Below are positions 7,249-9,175 of a stretch of DNA of 9,175 nucleotides, one piece after another. The DNA is from Candidatus Scatoplasma merdavium (GTDB taxonomy: Bacteria; Bacillota_I; Bacilli_A; RFN20; CAG-288). The notes under the pieces are model-generated. The model did not search any database. It was given only the letters and a program-made list of their open reading frames with translations, and was not told the origin of the DNA. Numbering within the stretch: the first letter of the stretch is position 1; each line of letters opens with the position of its first letter. The stretch is from assembly GCA_017694135.1 (NCBI GenBank), contig JADING010000079.1, positions 1 through 9,175 of the forward strand, read 5' to 3'. The position numbers were made by a program, and so were the translations under genes.

Positions 7249-8067
7249 ATGATACTTTACGACGAAGAACAAAATAAACCCATTAAAGAAAAACACTCCA
7301 TTTCGACGCTTCAATGTGTCTTATTTTTCTTAATGGGATGCTTTGGATTCCAACTCCTAGGCACTTTAACTAACACTATATTTATTGCCGCCTTACCTGA
7401 GGATTACATTTCCTCTCACGCAGCGTTAGTAAGCTCGTTTATCAATGCGGTAGTTTACGTATTGCTTTTAGCGATTTTGTTAACGATGTATTATTTTTTT
7501 AATAAACAAGACTTAAAAGACAAAGCTTTGGGCTTTAAAAACACGGTGAATGTATCTTACGCAGGCAGATGGTTTGCCTATTACTTAGTCTGTAATTTTG
7601 CTTTGAACATTATCATGACATTAATTCAACTGGCAGTTGAAAAAAGCACGGGAATTATACTTGGAACCTCTAATAACCAAAGCGGAATAAACAGCATGAT
7701 TAGTACAAACCCTATCATGGTTTTCTTTGTCGTTTGCATAATTGGGCCGGTATGCGAGGAAATTACTTACCGCTTAGGTCTGTTTGAAGCGCTGAGGAGA
7801 GTCAACGTCAAATTAGCCTTTATCCTTGCCCCGGTTCTTTTCGCTCTTATCCACTTTGATTTTGAAGGAGTAATAAGTGGAATCTCCTCAGGAAACAACC
7901 TTGTTTTATACAACGAATTGTTCAATTTGCCTTCCTATATTTTAGGCGGGCTCATACTCTCTTACGCTTATTGGAAAAACCTCTCTATCAATCAATCCAT
8001 TTACTGCCACATTTTCGTTAACACCTTGTCGTTCTTCTCTATCGTTATTCAATTGTTATTGCAATAA
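7249..8067 (+). CDS. CPBP-family intramembrane glutamic endopeptidase-like protein
   Basis: A 272-residue multi-pass membrane protein of the CPBP (CAAX protease and bacteriocin-processing, Abi/Rce1-like) family. Hydrophobic segments lie near 20-48, 60-84, 108-130, 155-168, 188-203, 228-242 and 250-270. The catalytic-site signatures are all present: EEITYR (170-175, the EExxxR motif with E170, E171 and R175), FALIH (198-202, the FxxxH motif ending in H202) and HIFVN (254-258, the HxxxN motif). It is therefore probably an active membrane protease and not a decayed copy; its substrate is unknown. Family members process prenylated proteins or peptides, serve in bacteriocin self-immunity, or act in membrane-protein turnover. 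No bacteriocin precursor is visible here, so an immunity role has no support. The strong GAGGAAGG site fixes the start. The next gene begins 5 bases after the stop. Confidence 0.92.
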   Translation: MILYDEEQNKPIKEKHSISTLQCVLFFLMGCFGFQLLGTLTNTIFIAALPEDYISSHAALVSSFINAVVYVLLLAILLTMYYFFNKQDLKDKALGFKNTVNVSYAGRWFAYYLVCNFALNIIMTLIQLAVEKSTGIILGTSNNQSGINSMISTNPIMVFFVVCIIGPVCEEITYRLGLFEALRRVNVKLAFILAPVLFALIHFDFEGVISGISSGNNLVLYNELFNLPSYILGGLILSYAYWKNLSINQSIYCHIFVNTLSFFSIVIQLLLQ

Positions 8068-8072
8068 AAAAT

Positions 8073-8903
8073 ATGGAAAACACCGCAAAAAAATTAAACC
8101 TTAAGGTTTTAAATTCACTCGTATTAAAAATAATTGCTGTCGTAGCTATGACTATCGACCATATAGGTTTTTTCTTTTTTCCTATCGATTCTACTTCTTA
8201 TGAAGTATTGAGAATAATTGGAAGGCTAGCCTTACCTTTATTCTGTTTTCTTTCGACACAGGGCGCTATTCATTCTCACAATAATTTTATCTACGCATTA
8301 AAGCTAATTGTTTTAGGAGTAGCAATAGATTTAGTGTATTACCTGTTTTCTAAGCAATACATCGGTAACGCTTTAACTAGCCTTGGCTTTGGCGTATTAG
8401 CCTTATCGTTAATCTTAAGGAAAAATAAGCTATCATTTTTAGCAATCCCAGTTATTGTTGTTTCTATTCTCACCGACTTCTCCTTTTTCCCTATTCGAAT
8501 CGATGGTGGAGCTATTGCAATGCTTTTAATGCTGGCCTATTTATTTGCTGAAAAAGGCGCTGACATGTATTTAACCTATTTAGGAAAGAAAACCGAATTC
8601 AGCGATGAAGGTATAGTTTTGATGAAAAAAGATATTTTAAGACAGAAACAAAACATCCTCGCCTTCGTTATGACTTTTGTTGTTTACATTCTCTTTATGT
8701 TTGCTGATATGTGGCAACTTAACCAGTATCCAGTCGCTAACATCCTTCCTTTTAAAGTAGAGTCATACGGGGTAATTGCCAGCGTACTCTTGCTTTTTTA
8801 CAACGGCAAAAGAGGATATAACAACAAGATACTTAACATATCCTTCTACGCTTATTACCCTCTCCACGTTGCGCTGCTATATCTAATTGCAAGTTTGCTC
8901 TAA
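8073..8903 (+). CDS. TraX-family membrane protein (acyltransferase-like)
   Basis: A 276-residue multi-pass protein matching the TraX family. Supporting stretches are the start LKIIAVVAMTIDHIGF (18-33, with D29 and H30), LRIIGRLALPLFCFL (46-60), and the closing YYPLHVALLYLI (261-272), the usual YPLH signature. TraX of the F plasmid acetylates the pilin N-terminus; chromosomal Firmicutes relatives have no proven substrate and are distantly similar to acyltransferase-3 membrane enzymes, so acyl transfer to an envelope component is only an inference. A hydrophilic stretch at about 160-192, rich in Lys, Glu and Asp, separates the central and C-terminal membrane blocks. No conjugation genes accompany it, so the plasmid role is unlikely. 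No ribosome binding site precedes the ATG: only an A/T run separates it from the upstream stop, which suggests translation coupled to the CPBP gene. Confidence 0.87.
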   Translation: MENTAKKLNLKVLNSLVLKIIAVVAMTIDHIGFFFFPIDSTSYEVLRIIGRLALPLFCFLSTQGAIHSHNNFIYALKLIVLGVAIDLVYYLFSKQYIGNALTSLGFGVLALSLILRKNKLSFLAIPVIVVSILTDFSFFPIRIDGGAIAMLLMLAYLFAEKGADMYLTYLGKKTEFSDEGIVLMKKDILRQKQNILAFVMTFVVYILFMFADMWQLNQYPVANILPFKVESYGVIASVLLLFYNGKRGYNNKILNISFYAYYPLHVALLYLIASLL

Positions 8904-8912
8904 GCATCTTAA

Positions 8913-8955
8913 TTGCTGAAGATGAAATATCATTTATATAATGTGTCTAGGAGGT
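8913..8955 (+). promoter_or_regulatory. Promoter and ribosome binding site of the thioredoxin gene
   Basis: A perfect TATAAT (8937-8942) lies 18 bases after TTGCTG (8913-8918), a weak -35 that matches only TTG. The start of transcription would be near 8948-8949, so the very strong AGGAGGT (8949-8955) sits almost at the 5' end of the message, seven bases before the ATG. Thioredoxin thus appears to have its own promoter in addition to any read-through from TraX. Confidence 0.6.
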
Positions 8956-8962
8956 AACTAAT

Positions 8963-9175
8963 ATGGTTATTCACATTAATTCAACAGCCGAATTTGATAC
9001 TCAAATCGCTAATAACAGCAAGGTTATCGTCGATTTCTTTGCCACTTGGTGCGGGCCTTGTAAGATGCTTTCCCCAGTTCTTGAAAAGATAGCGGATGAA
9101 AATCCTGATATTACCGTTTTAAAAGTCGATGTCGACAAGCTTTCTGAACTCGCTGTCAAATACGCAGTTTACTCT
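8963..9175 (+). CDS. trxA: Thioredoxin (3' part beyond the window)
   Basis: A small cytoplasmic dithiol-disulfide oxidoreductase that reduces protein disulfides and is itself recharged by thioredoxin reductase. 71 codons are visible of the roughly 100-110 usual for the family. The active site WCGPC is at 29-33 in the standard setting VDFFATWCGPCKMLSPVLEK (23-42), and VDVDK (55-59) is the expected second strand of the fold. The window ends at AVYS, just where the cis-proline loop (normally SIPT) should follow, so there is no sign of damage. The start is certain from AGGAGGT seven bases upstream. No thioredoxin reductase gene is in view. Confidence 0.95.
   Translation, partial: MVIHINSTAEFDTQIANNSKVIVDFFATWCGPCKMLSPVLEKIADENPDITVLKVDVDKLSELAVKYAVYS

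Noticed and set aside
7249..8903. CPBP and TraX genes as part of a bacteriocin or conjugation system
   Set aside because: No precursor peptide, peptide transporter, pilin or transfer gene is visible; both families are common as isolated chromosomal genes.
8905..8924. The same hairpin read as a terminator after the TraX gene
   Set aside because: The stem has only six mostly A-T pairs and no T-run follows.
1..9175. Alternative genetic code with TGA read as tryptophan (as in Mollicutes)
   Set aside because: I saw no in-frame TGA in the genes, and the tryptophans checked use TGG; all visible stops are TAA or TAG, so nothing calls for a recoded TGA.

Overview
This window suggests a low-G+C, anaerobic, Gram-positive-type bacterium (Bacillota, probably a gut Bacilli/Erysipelotrichia-like or Clostridia-like lineage). 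The evidence is the AT-rich sequence, strong AGGAGG-type ribosome binding sites, a group B [FeFe] hydrogenase, and membrane proteins of the Firmicutes CPBP and TraX types. Tryptophan is encoded by TGG wherever I checked, and every visible stop is TAA or TAG, so the standard bacterial code fits. The exact lineage is an inference.

Layout: two gene groups diverge from a promoter region at about 7117-7248. Reading leftwards (minus strand) are a 1647-residue protein with a CvpA-like membrane N-terminus and a very large, probably exported, repeat-containing domain; a divergent YigZ/IMPACT-family protein; and the [FeFe] hydrogenase, whose last codons lie beyond the left edge. Gaps between these three are about 71 and 58 bases with no clear terminator, so they may be one transcript. 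Reading rightwards (plus strand) are a CPBP-family intramembrane protease-like protein, a TraX-family multi-pass membrane protein starting 5 bases after it without its own ribosome binding site, and a thioredoxin with its own promoter, cut off by the right edge.

How the genes might work together: the hydrogenase and thioredoxin belong to anaerobic redox metabolism, but they are in different transcription units. CPBP and TraX form a likely translationally coupled membrane pair. The giant protein is the least explained and most interesting item. Its roughly 1450-residue exterior carries a degenerate two-box helical repeat that I do not recognise as a named family. I see no mobile element, CRISPR array, tRNA or rRNA.
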